Source: Pseudomonas simiae
GTDB taxonomy: Bacteria; Pseudomonadota; Gammaproteobacteria; Pseudomonadales; Pseudomonadaceae
Length of the DNA stretch: 64,000 bases
NCBI RefSeq assembly: GCF_900111895.1
Contig: NZ_FOKB01000001.1
Span: 1,121,177 to 1,185,176 of the forward strand
Direction: 5' to 3'
Each line of letters starts with the position of its first letter. The stretch's first letter is position 1. The position numbers and the translations under genes are program-made. This document shows positions 53,262-61,025 of the stretch, piece by piece. The notes beneath the pieces were generated by a model that made no database searches, had not been told where the DNA came from, and worked only from the letters and a program-made list of their open reading frames with translations.

Positions 53262-53280
53262 TGGCAATTATTCCCATTTG
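53262..53280 (+). promoter_or_regulatory. Probable Fur box before the sigma factor gene
   Basis: TGGCAATTATTCCCATTTG resembles the Fur boxes of Pseudomonas ECF sigma genes (GAGAATTATTCTCATTTG-like; about 15 of 18 match). It lies 14 bases before the sigma-factor ATG, between receptor and sigma genes, so it would control the sigma/anti-sigma pair separately from the receptor. Confidence 0.5.
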
Positions 53281-53294
53281 AGATCTTTTTGCGC

Positions 53295-53837
53295 ATGCAC
53301 GACATTCCGGCCGCGCCAGGCGACTCCGTCCGGCAGCAGACCCTTACGGCGATGTACAGCGAGCACCACGGCTGGTTGCACGGCTGGCTGCGCAAGAAAC
53401 TCGGGTGTTCCCAGCATGCAGCGGACCTCGCCCATGACGCCTTCATCCGCGTCTTGATGCTGGCCGAACCTCAACAGATCAAAGAGCCCCGCGCGTTCCT
53501 GGCCACCACGGCAGGGCGGTTGCTGATCGACGGCGCCCGTCGTCGTCGCATCGAAAAAGCCTACATGGAAGCCCTGGTGATCCAGTGCGAGGACGCTGGC
53601 ATGCCCGACCCGGCCGCGATTCATGTCGCGCTGCAAGCCCTGGAACGTATTGCGGAGATGCTTGCCGGGCTGCCTGCCAAGGCGCGCGAAGCGTTCCTGC
53701 TGAGCCGCCTCGACGGGCTGACCTACAGCGAAATCGCCACACGCCTGGACGTGTCTGCCAGCACCGTCAAAAACTACATCTCCAGTGCCTTGGTTCACTG
53801 CTACCACAGCCTGCACCCGGCAGACCCGCTGGCATGA
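53295..53837 (+). CDS. ECF RNA polymerase sigma factor, FecI-like
   Basis: A 180-residue extracytoplasmic-function sigma factor of the iron-starvation group. Region 2 is seen in MYSEHHGWLHGWLRKKLGCSQHAADLAHDAFIRVL and region 4 in LDGLTYSEIATRLDVSASTVKNYISSAL (both quoted in part: AADLAHDAFIRVL, SEIATRLDVSASTVKNY). It directs polymerase to a small set of promoters, probably including that of the receptor upstream. The ATG at 53295 is chosen from family length. The stop overlaps the fecR-like start by four bases (ATGA). Confidence 0.92.
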   Translation: MHDIPAAPGDSVRQQTLTAMYSEHHGWLHGWLRKKLGCSQHAADLAHDAFIRVLMLAEPQQIKEPRAFLATTAGRLLIDGARRRRIEKAYMEALVIQCEDAGMPDPAAIHVALQALERIAEMLAGLPAKAREAFLLSRLDGLTYSEIATRLDVSASTVKNYISSALVHCYHSLHPADPLA

Positions 53838-54766
53838 GTTCCGAACAGATCATCCAACAAGCGGCGCAGTGGCTGACCCGCCTGCATGACGAAAACGTCA
53901 CCGAGGCCGACCACCAGGCATTCAACACCTGGCGCCAGGCCGACCCGCGGCACGCTGTGGCCATCGAACGCATGGGCGCAGTATGGGGCAGCCTCGACAC
54001 GCTGCCGGCCAAGCCCGCACGCATTGCCTTGAACCGCGCATTCGCCCCGCGACGTGCGCGAGGTGCGCAAGCGGTGGGCTTGCTCGGCGTGGTCCTGTGC
54101 GGCTGGCTGGGCCTGCAACACCTGCCGGTCTGGATGGCCGACCAGCGCACCGGCGTCGGCGAGCGCCGGCAGATCGCCCTCGAAGACGGCAGCCAGTTGC
54201 AGCTCAACAGCAATTCGGCGGTCGACGTGAAATTCGACGGCCATCAACGGGTCATCGAGTTGCTGCAAGGCGAACTCTGGGTGGACGTGGCCAAGGATGC
54301 GCAACGGCCGTTCGTGGTGCGTACCGACCAAGGTACGGCCACGGCATTGGGCACGCGTTATCTGGTCAAACGTGCAGCGGATGGCACCACGGTGGTCACG
54401 GTGATCGAGTCCAGCGTCGCGGTCAAAGGCGCCACCCGCGACGGCGTCAACGTCACCGCCGGCCAGCGTTCGGTCCTCGATCACGGCCGCGCCCAGCCGC
54501 CGCAAGCCATCGGCAACAGCGACCCGGACGCCTGGACCCGTGGCCTGCTCAAGGTCAACGATCAACCCCTGAGCGACGTGCTGCAAACCCTCGCCAGCTA
54601 CCGCCATGGCATGCTGCGCTTCGACCCTCAGGCGTTGCAGGACCTGCGGGTGTCCGGTGTGTTCAAGCTGGATGATACGGCGGCGGCGCTGTCGTCACTG
54701 GCGGACAACCTGCCGATCCAGGTGGAGTACTTCACCGACCTGCTGGTGGTGGTCAAGCCGCGTTAG
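53834..54766 (+). CDS. FecR-family anti-sigma factor/signal transducer
   Basis: A 310-residue inner-membrane regulator. The cytoplasmic N-domain (about 1-75) has the DUF4880 pattern (QAAQWLTRLHDENVTEADHQAFNTWRQADP in part: TEADHQAFNTW), one membrane helix lies at about 80-97, and the periplasmic FecR domain follows with RQIALEDGSQLQLNSNSAVDV and FVVRTDQGTATALGTRYLV. The C-terminal part (about 240-310) is STN-like (LLKVNDQPLSDVLQTLASY, GVFKLDD). It should control the sigma factor encoded just upstream in response to the outer-membrane receptor. Confidence 0.92.
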   Translation: MSSEQIIQQAAQWLTRLHDENVTEADHQAFNTWRQADPRHAVAIERMGAVWGSLDTLPAKPARIALNRAFAPRRARGAQAVGLLGVVLCGWLGLQHLPVWMADQRTGVGERRQIALEDGSQLQLNSNSAVDVKFDGHQRVIELLQGELWVDVAKDAQRPFVVRTDQGTATALGTRYLVKRAADGTTVVTVIESSVAVKGATRDGVNVTAGQRSVLDHGRAQPPQAIGNSDPDAWTRGLLKVNDQPLSDVLQTLASYRHGMLRFDPQALQDLRVSGVFKLDDTAAALSSLADNLPIQVEYFTDLLVVVKPR

Positions 54767-56580
54767 CCTTCGTGCTGGCGCAGGCGTTTGTACAAGGTGT
54801 TGCGGCTCACCCCCAGCTCCCGCGCCAGGTGGGAGATGTTCCCGCCTGCCGCCTTCAAACGCTGGTTCAGATCGATGCTGTCATCCAGGTATTCACTGGC
54901 GGGCAGCGGTGGATCTACCTTCAAGTCCACAAAAAAATCATCCGGCAGGTGTTCCGCGCGGATCGGCTGTTCCTCAGCCATGGCCAGCGCCACCTGCAAC
55001 ACGCTGCTCACCTGACGCAGATTCCCCGGCCACGGGTGCTGTTCGAATAACGCCAGCACTTCGGCGCTGAGGCCTGCCCATTGAGTCGGCTCGCGGTGTT
55101 GCTGCCACAGTTGTTGGAACAGTGCCTGCTTATCGGTACGTTCGCGCAACGGCGGCAGTTCCAAGGTCAAGCCGCCGATGCGGTAGTACAAATCCTCACG
55201 AAAACGTCCGGCCTGCACCAGCTCGCGCAGTGCACGGTTGGTGGCCGAGATGATTCGCAGATCTACCGGGAACAGCTCGCTGCTGCCCACCGGCTGTACA
55301 CAGCGCTCCTGCAGCACCCGCAGCAAACGGGCCTGGGTCGGCAGGGGCATATCACCGATCTCGTCGAGAAACAGCGTGCCCTTGTCGGCCTTGCGGATCA
55401 GGCCGATGCTGCCTTTCTGATTGGCGCCGGTGAAGGCGCCTTTTTCATAGCCGAACAGTTCCGATTCCACCAGCTCGGCGGGAATCGCCGCACAGTTCAC
55501 CGCGATAAACGCCTTCTGGCTGCGCGAACTGGCCTGGTGCAGGGCTTTGACGAACACTTCCTTGCCCACGCCGGTTTCGCCATGGATCAGCAGCGGAATG
55601 TCCTTTTCCAGTAAGCGTTCAGCCTGGCGCACGGCCTTCTCCACGCGTACATCGCCGAAGTGCAGGGTCTTGAGGCCAATCGACGCAGGCGTCGGTGGCG
55701 TCGGCTCGGTGAACACGCGCGCCTGCACGGGCATCTGCTTGGGGCGTCTCAACACGCATTGGAAGCGGTTGCGTCCTGCGGCCTGCAGGGAGAAAGGCAA
55801 TCCTTCCGGCTGGTTCAACAACTCCAGCAATGACACCTTGAACAAACTGTCGATCATCACCCGCGACAAGCTGATGCCCAGCAGGTTGTCGGCACGCCGG
55901 TTGGCTGACAGCACCTGACCGCTCTCATCGAAGATCAGCAGGCCGGCCCACTGGCTGTCGAGGTTGCTCAGGCCGGTGTTGAAGGTCAGTTGGAAGTGCT
56001 CGCCGCGAAACAGGTTGAGGATCAGCCGGTTTTCCACGGTCTGGCTCATCATCTTGACCATGCCCAGGGTGTGCGAGGGCGGCAGGTAGCTGTCGCTGGA
56101 CACATCCAGCACCGCGATGATCTCGCGCTGCGCATCGAAAATCGGCGCCGCCGAGCCGGTCATGAAGCGGTTGGCCTTGAGGAAGTGTTCATCGTGCTCG
56201 ATATGCACCGCCTGGGCACAGGCCAGCGCGGTGCCGATGGCATTGGTGCCGCTGGAGCGCTCCATCCAGCTGGCGCCGGGGTTGAAGCCTCTGGCCAGCT
56301 TGGGGTCGATAAATCGCTGGGTGCCCCAGCTGGTCAGCACCTGGCCCTGGTTGTCGGCCAGCATGATCAGGCAGTTGGAATTACTGAGGATGTTTTCGTA
56401 GTAGGGCAGCACTTCCTGATGCGTGGTCTGTACCAGCGAGTGCTGGCTTTCCAGCAGTTGACTGATGCCCTCGGCGGGGAGCTGGTCGAAGCTGGGCGTG
56501 CTCTGGTGGTCCAGGCCGAAGGCGCGGCAGCGGCGCCAGGATTCCTGGATAAGGGTGTCGTGAGCCAGTGGTTCGGCCAT
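54763..56580 (-). CDS. Sigma-54-dependent activator, AcoR family
   Basis: A 605-residue enhancer-binding protein. N-terminal GAF domain (about 60-195), PAS-like segment (about 215-290, GLLIFDESGQVLSANRRADNLLG), AAA+ domain with Walker A HGETGVGKE, the sigma-54 contact motif GAFTGA (in YEKGAFTGANQ) and Walker B LFLDEIGD, then a Fis-type helix-turn-helix at the end (AGGNISHLARELGVSRNTLYKRL). The layout is that of AcoR, the acetoin-type activator. It should bind the repeats at 56671-56740 and switch on the divergent ABC importer operon. The ATG at 56580 has AAGG seven bases before it. Its end overlaps the convergent fecR-like gene by four bases. Confidence 0.93.
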   Translation of the reverse strand: MAEPLAHDTLIQESWRRCRAFGLDHQSTPSFDQLPAEGISQLLESQHSLVQTTHQEVLPYYENILSNSNCLIMLADNQGQVLTSWGTQRFIDPKLARGFNPGASWMERSSGTNAIGTALACAQAVHIEHDEHFLKANRFMTGSAAPIFDAQREIIAVLDVSSDSYLPPSHTLGMVKMMSQTVENRLILNLFRGEHFQLTFNTGLSNLDSQWAGLLIFDESGQVLSANRRADNLLGISLSRVMIDSLFKVSLLELLNQPEGLPFSLQAAGRNRFQCVLRRPKQMPVQARVFTEPTPPTPASIGLKTLHFGDVRVEKAVRQAERLLEKDIPLLIHGETGVGKEVFVKALHQASSRSQKAFIAVNCAAIPAELVESELFGYEKGAFTGANQKGSIGLIRKADKGTLFLDEIGDMPLPTQARLLRVLQERCVQPVGSSELFPVDLRIISATNRALRELVQAGRFREDLYYRIGGLTLELPPLRERTDKQALFQQLWQQHREPTQWAGLSAEVLALFEQHPWPGNLRQVSSVLQVALAMAEEQPIRAEHLPDDFFVDLKVDPPLPASEYLDDSIDLNQRLKAAGGNISHLARELGVSRNTLYKRLRQHEG

Positions 56581-56670
56581 GGGGTGACCTTCGTTTTTAT
56601 TGTTATTGGGCTTGCACAATCTGCCTGGAAAAACCGCTCCCACAGTTGCCCTGTGTTGTGCATGAGAGTG

Positions 56671-56740
56671 TTGTTCAGAACTGTTCATTGTCAACCCCTG
56701 AACTGTTCAATTGTTCAGTCAGATTGTTCACTCTCGAACA
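56671..56740 (+). promoter_or_regulatory. Three inverted repeats: likely upstream activator sites
   Basis: GTTCAGAAC lies at 56673-56681, CTGAAC-N9-GTTCAG at 56698-56718 and TGTTC-N6-GAACA at 56725-56740. All share the half-site TGTTC/GAACA. They are 45-115 bases before the -24 element, where sigma-54 activators bind. They lie between the activator gene and the importer operon, so they may also serve autoregulation. Confidence 0.65.
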
Positions 56741-56782
56741 TCGCTTTCACCCCATTTCCTTGCACATCAAACACTTGTCGAT

Positions 56783-56799
56783 TTGGCACGAAACTCGCT
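56783..56799 (+). promoter_or_regulatory. Sigma-54 (-24/-12) promoter of the ABC importer operon
   Basis: TTGGCACGAAACTCGCT matches the consensus TTGGCACGN4TTGCT with one change. GG (56785-56786) and GC (56797-56798) are exactly 10 bases apart as required. The first gene starts 46 bases downstream. Confidence 0.85.
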
Positions 56800-56844
56800 C
56801 TGACAGCTGGCCAGATTCATTCCAATAATAAAAAAGGTCGTGTC

Positions 56845-57939
56845 ATGTCATTGACCCTGGAACATGTCTCCCGCGTTGTCGAAGGCCAGACCTGGATCGA
56901 CGACGCCACCCTGCGTTTCGAAGCCGGTTCCTTCAACGTCTTGCTCGGCCGCACCCTGTCCGGCAAGACCAGCCTGATGCGCCTGATGGCCGGCTTGGAT
57001 AAGCCCAACAGCGGTCGCATCCTGATGAACGGTGTGGATGTCACGCAAAAGCCGGTGCGCCTGCGCAACGTGTCGATGGTCTACCAGCAGTTCATCAACT
57101 ACCCGACCATGACGGTGTTCGAGAACATCGCCTCGCCGTTGCGCCAGGCCGGTGTGTCCAATGAGCTGATCCAGAGCAAAGTGCTGGAAACCGCGAAGAT
57201 GCTGCGCATCGAGAAATTCCTCCAGCGTCACCCGCTGGAACTCTCCGGTGGCCAGCAGCAGCGCACGGCCATGGCGCGCGCACTGGTCAAGGACGCAGAG
57301 CTGATCCTGTTCGACGAACCACTGGTGAACCTGGACTACAAACTGCGCGAAGAACTGCGTCAGGAAATGCGCGAGCTGTTCGCCGCGCGCCACACCATCG
57401 CCATCTACGCCACCACCGAGCCCAATGAAGCGTTGGCCCTGGGCGGCACCACCACCATTCTTCACGAAGGCCGGGTGATTCAGAGCGGCAAGGCTGCCGA
57501 GGTCTATCACCAGCCGCGTACCGTGCTGGCCGCCGAGCTGTTTTCCGAGCCGCCGATCAACCTGATGCCGGGGCGTATCAGCGGCAATGAGGTGAGCTTT
57601 GCCAATTTCGTGCACTTCCCGCTGAACGTCGATCTGCGCCCGATTGGCGAAGGCGAATTCCGTTTTGGCGTACGCCCCAGCCATATCAGCCTGGTGCCAA
57701 GCAACGATGACGATCTGGAGCTGGCGGTCACCGTGGAAGTCGCGGAGATCAGTGGTTCGGAAACCTTCCTGCATGTGCGCAGCGAACATTTCCTGCTGGT
57801 ACTGCACCTGCCGGGGGTGCACGAATACGACGTCGACGCGCCGATCCGCGTGTATATCCCCACCCATAAACTGTTTGTGTTCGATGGGCAGGGCCGTTTG
57901 GTCCAGGCCCCCGGGCGCCGTGTTGCGAGGGTTGCCTGA
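56845..57939 (+). CDS. ABC importer ATP-binding protein 1 (GlpS-like)
   Basis: A 364-residue MalK-type ATPase with a C-terminal TOBE-like regulatory domain (from about 240). Walker A is GRTLSGKT (35-42), a divergent form; the Q loop is at Gln81/82; the signature LSGGQ (133-137) and Walker B with DEP (157-159) are intact. The switch histidine expected in the VTHDQ-like motif is replaced by Thr191 (ATTEPNEA). The pairing with a second, different ATPase, two permeases, a DUF2160 protein and a binding protein is the layout of the rhizobial glycerol importer GlpSTPQUV. Its end overlaps the next start by one base. Confidence 0.9.
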   Translation: MSLTLEHVSRVVEGQTWIDDATLRFEAGSFNVLLGRTLSGKTSLMRLMAGLDKPNSGRILMNGVDVTQKPVRLRNVSMVYQQFINYPTMTVFENIASPLRQAGVSNELIQSKVLETAKMLRIEKFLQRHPLELSGGQQQRTAMARALVKDAELILFDEPLVNLDYKLREELRQEMRELFAARHTIAIYATTEPNEALALGGTTTILHEGRVIQSGKAAEVYHQPRTVLAAELFSEPPINLMPGRISGNEVSFANFVHFPLNVDLRPIGEGEFRFGVRPSHISLVPSNDDDLELAVTVEVAEISGSETFLHVRSEHFLLVLHLPGVHEYDVDAPIRVYIPTHKLFVFDGQGRLVQAPGRRVARVA

Positions 57940-59036
57940 TGGCCGAGATCCATTTGCAGAACCTGGCGCATAGCTACAGCCCTACGCCGAGCGGTCCTGA
58001 GGACTACGCCATTCGGGAAATGAACCATGTGTGGGAGCAGGGTGGGGCCTACGCCTTGCTTGGGCCGTCGGGCTGCGGCAAGTCGACCCTGCTCAACATC
58101 ATCTCCGGCCTGCTCAGCCCGTCCGAAGGCCAGGTGCTGTTTGACAGCAAAGTGGTCAATGACCTCTCCCCGGAAAAACGCAACATCGCCCAGGTGTTCC
58201 AGTTTCCGGTGGTGTACGACACCATGACGGTGTTCGACAACCTCGCGTTCCCGCTGCGCAACCAGGGCATGGCCGAGGCAAAAATCCACAGCAAGGTGCA
58301 GGAAATTGCCGAAGTTCTCGACCTGCAGAACCTGCTGACCAAGAAGGCCCGCAACCTCACCGCCGACGAGAAACAGAAAGTCTCCATGGGCCGTGGCCTG
58401 GTGCGTGACGACGTGTCGGCAATCCTGTTCGATGAACCGTTGACGGTGATCGATCCGCACCTCAAGTGGAAACTGCGACGCAAACTCAAGCAGATCCACG
58501 AGCAGTTCAACATCACCATGGTCTACGTCACCCACGATCAGTTGGAGGCCTCGACCTTCGCCGACAAGATCGCGGTGATGTACGGCGGCCAGATCGTGCA
58601 ATTCGGCACACCCCGCGATCTGTTCGAACGGCCCAGCCATACTTTTGTCGGCTATTTCATCGGCAGCCCTGGGATGAATCTGATCGAGGTGCAAGCCGAC
58701 GCGGGCGGGGTGCGGTTTGCCGACACCCACCTGCCATTGCCAGCGGCCTTGCAGCAACGTATTGCCAACACCGAGTACAAAAAGCTGCAGGTCGGTATCC
58801 GCCCGGAATTCATCCACGTGTGGGACGAGTACAACCCTGACGCCCTGCAGGCCGATATCACTCATCTCGAAGACCTCGGCACCTACAAGATTATTACCCT
58901 CAACCTCAACGGCGCGTTGCTCAAGGTACGCCTGGCCGAAGACAAACCCGTGCCCGAAGGCAAGGCCTCCATCAGCTTTCCCGCGCAGTGGTTGATGGTG
59001 TACGCCGACGATTACCTGCTGGAGGTGCAGCCATGA
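57939..59036 (+). CDS. ABC importer ATP-binding protein 2 (GlpT-like)
   Basis: A 365-residue MalK-type ATPase. Walker A GPSGCGKS (42-49), Q loop (Gln88), Walker B/DEP (165-167) and the switch His199 (VTHDQ) are all normal. The signature motif, however, reads LTADE (140-144) in place of LSGGQ. It therefore complements the first ATPase, which keeps LSGGQ but lacks the histidine. The C-terminal 130 residues form the usual regulatory domain (LQVGIRPEFIHVWDEY). The start overlaps the previous stop by one base (TGATG) and the end overlaps the permease gene by four. Confidence 0.92.
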   Translation: MAEIHLQNLAHSYSPTPSGPEDYAIREMNHVWEQGGAYALLGPSGCGKSTLLNIISGLLSPSEGQVLFDSKVVNDLSPEKRNIAQVFQFPVVYDTMTVFDNLAFPLRNQGMAEAKIHSKVQEIAEVLDLQNLLTKKARNLTADEKQKVSMGRGLVRDDVSAILFDEPLTVIDPHLKWKLRRKLKQIHEQFNITMVYVTHDQLEASTFADKIAVMYGGQIVQFGTPRDLFERPSHTFVGYFIGSPGMNLIEVQADAGGVRFADTHLPLPAALQQRIANTEYKKLQVGIRPEFIHVWDEYNPDALQADITHLEDLGTYKIITLNLNGALLKVRLAEDKPVPEGKASISFPAQWLMVYADDYLLEVQP

Positions 59037-59899
59037 ACAAGGTGCAAAACAACAAGGCCTGGTGGCTGGTGCTGCCAGTGTTCCTGCTGGTGGCATTCAG
59101 TGCGGTGATCCCGATGATGACCGTGGTCAACTACTCGGTGCAGGACATCTTCGACCAGTCCAGTCGCTACTTCGTCGGTGCCGACTGGTATAAGCAGGTG
59201 CTGCTTGACCCACGCCTGCACGATTCGCTGCTGCGTCAGTTCATTTACTCGGCCTGCGTGTTGCTGATCGAAATCCCGTTGGGCATCGCCATCGCCCTGA
59301 CCATGCCGACCAAGGGCCGCTGGTCTTCGCTGGTGCTGATCATCCTCGCCATCCCGCTGCTGATCCCATGGAACGTGGTAGGGACAATCTGGCAGATCTT
59401 CGGTCGCGCCGATATCGGCCTGCTGGGTTACAGCCTCAACGCCCTGGGCATCAGTTATAACTACGCCGCCAACACCATGGACGCCTGGGTAACGGTGCTG
59501 GTGATGGACGTATGGCACTGGACTTCCCTGGTGGCGCTGCTCTGCTACTCCGGACTGCGCGCGATTCCGGACGTGTACTACCAGGCTGCGCGGATTGATC
59601 GCGCATCGCCCTGGGCGGTGTTCCGACATATCCAGTTGCCGAAGATGAAAAGCGTGCTGCTGATCGCGGTGATGCTGCGCTTTATGGACAGCTTCATGAT
59701 CTACACCGAGCCTTTCGTCCTCACCGGCGGCGGTCCGGGTAACGCTACTACGTTCCTGAGTCAGACGCTGACCCAGATGGCTGTAGGCCAATTCGACCTG
59801 GGCCCGGCGGCGGCATTCTCGCTGGTGTATTTCCTGATCATCCTGTTGGTGTCCTGGCTGTTCTACACCGCCATGACCCACTCCGACGCCAACCGCTGA
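59033..59899 (+). CDS. ABC importer permease 1 (GlpP-like)
   Basis: A 288-residue inner-membrane permease of the CUT1/MalF type with six hydrophobic segments. The cytoplasmic EAA loop, where the ATPase docks, is YYQAARIDRASPWAVFRHIQLP (quoted in part: AARIDRASPWAVF). The start MNKVQNNKAWWLVLPVF gives the N-terminal helix. It is translationally coupled to the second ATPase gene by an ATGA overlap. Substrate probably a small polyol, by operon layout. Confidence 0.92.
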   Translation: MNKVQNNKAWWLVLPVFLLVAFSAVIPMMTVVNYSVQDIFDQSSRYFVGADWYKQVLLDPRLHDSLLRQFIYSACVLLIEIPLGIAIALTMPTKGRWSSLVLIILAIPLLIPWNVVGTIWQIFGRADIGLLGYSLNALGISYNYAANTMDAWVTVLVMDVWHWTSLVALLCYSGLRAIPDVYYQAARIDRASPWAVFRHIQLPKMKSVLLIAVMLRFMDSFMIYTEPFVLTGGGPGNATTFLSQTLTQMAVGQFDLGPAAAFSLVYFLIILLVSWLFYTAMTHSDANR

Positions 59900-59909
59900 G
59901 GCCGCCAAC

Positions 59910-60710
59910 ATGAGTAAGCGCAAGGTTATTCCGCTGCTGATCTACATCCTGTTCCTGCTGGTGCCGATCTACTGGCTGCTGAACATGTCCTTCAAGAGCA
60001 ACACCGAAATCCTCGGCGGGTTGACGCTGTTTCCGCAGGATTTCACCCTGGCCAACTACAAGGTGATCTTCACCGACCCGAGTTGGTACACCGGCTACCT
60101 CAACTCGCTGTACTACGTAAGCCTGAACACGGTGATCTCCCTGAGCGTGGCGCTGCCGGCGGCCTATGCGTTTTCGCGCTACCGCTTCCTGGGCGACAAG
60201 CATCTGTTCTTCTGGTTGCTGACCAACCGCATGGCGCCACCGGCGGTGTTCCTGCTGCCGTTCTTCCAGCTGTATTCGTCCATCGGGCTGTTCGACACGC
60301 ACATCGCGGTGGCGCTGGCGCACTGCCTGTTCAACGTGCCGTTGGCGGTGTGGATCCTTGAAGGCTTCATGTCCGGCGTGCCCAAGGAAATCGACGAAAC
60401 CGCCTACATCGACGGCTACTCGTTTCCTAAGTTCTTCGTGAAGATTTTTATCCCGTTGATCGGCTCCGGCATCGGTGTCACCGCGTTTTTCTGCTTCATG
60501 TTCTCCTGGGTCGAACTGTTGCTGGCGCGCACCCTGACCTCGGTCAATGCCAAGCCCATCGCGGCGGTGATGACCCGCACGGTGTCGGCGTCGGGTATCG
60601 ATTGGGGCGTGCTGGCGGCGGCGGGGGTGTTGACTATCCTTCCCGGCATGCTGGTGATCTGGTTTGTTCGCAACCACGTGGCCAAGGGCTTTGCCCTGGG
60701 CCGGGTCTGA
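59910..60710 (+). CDS. ABC importer permease 2 (GlpQ-like)
   Basis: A 266-residue CUT1/MalG-type permease with six hydrophobic segments; the EAA loop is EIDETAYIDGYSFPKFFVK. It forms the membrane channel with permease 1. It lies 10 bases after that gene and has a GAGG-like site before its ATG. Confidence 0.93.
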   Translation: MSKRKVIPLLIYILFLLVPIYWLLNMSFKSNTEILGGLTLFPQDFTLANYKVIFTDPSWYTGYLNSLYYVSLNTVISLSVALPAAYAFSRYRFLGDKHLFFWLLTNRMAPPAVFLLPFFQLYSSIGLFDTHIAVALAHCLFNVPLAVWILEGFMSGVPKEIDETAYIDGYSFPKFFVKIFIPLIGSGIGVTAFFCFMFSWVELLLARTLTSVNAKPIAAVMTRTVSASGIDWGVLAAAGVLTILPGMLVIWFVRNHVAKGFALGRV

Positions 60711-60720
60711 GGAGTCGATG

Positions 60721-60993
60721 ATGGAATGGATGGCCTGGACCACCCCCACCGCGCTGTTTTTTGGTGCCATAGCCCTGATCCTGGCGGGCATGACCACTTG
60801 GGAGCTGCGTTCTCCGAGTATTCCCCGGCGTGGGTTCTTACCGATCAGCACCACCCGTGGTGATCGTTTGTTTATCGGTCTTCTCGGCAGCGCCTACCTG
60901 CATTTGCTGGTCATCGGCGTTACCGACTGGAGCATCTGGGTGGCGTCCGCGCTCTCCCTGGTATGGCTGTTGAGTGTGATGCGTTGGGGCTAG
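60721..60993 (+). CDS. DUF2160 small membrane protein (GlpU-like)
   Basis: A 90-residue protein with three hydrophobic segments (about 5-25, 42-62, 68-85) and a basic loop (SPSIPRRGFLPISTTRGDR). DUF2160 proteins occur in the same position of glycerol-type ABC operons, between the second permease and the binding protein; their role is unknown. The second of two adjacent ATGs (60721) is chosen because GGAG then lies at a proper distance of six bases. Confidence 0.88.
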   Translation: MEWMAWTTPTALFFGAIALILAGMTTWELRSPSIPRRGFLPISTTRGDRLFIGLLGSAYLHLLVIGVTDWSIWVASALSLVWLLSVMRWG

Positions 60994-61025
60994 TGCCCTT
61001 ATGAATAAACAACCTGGAGGTCTCT

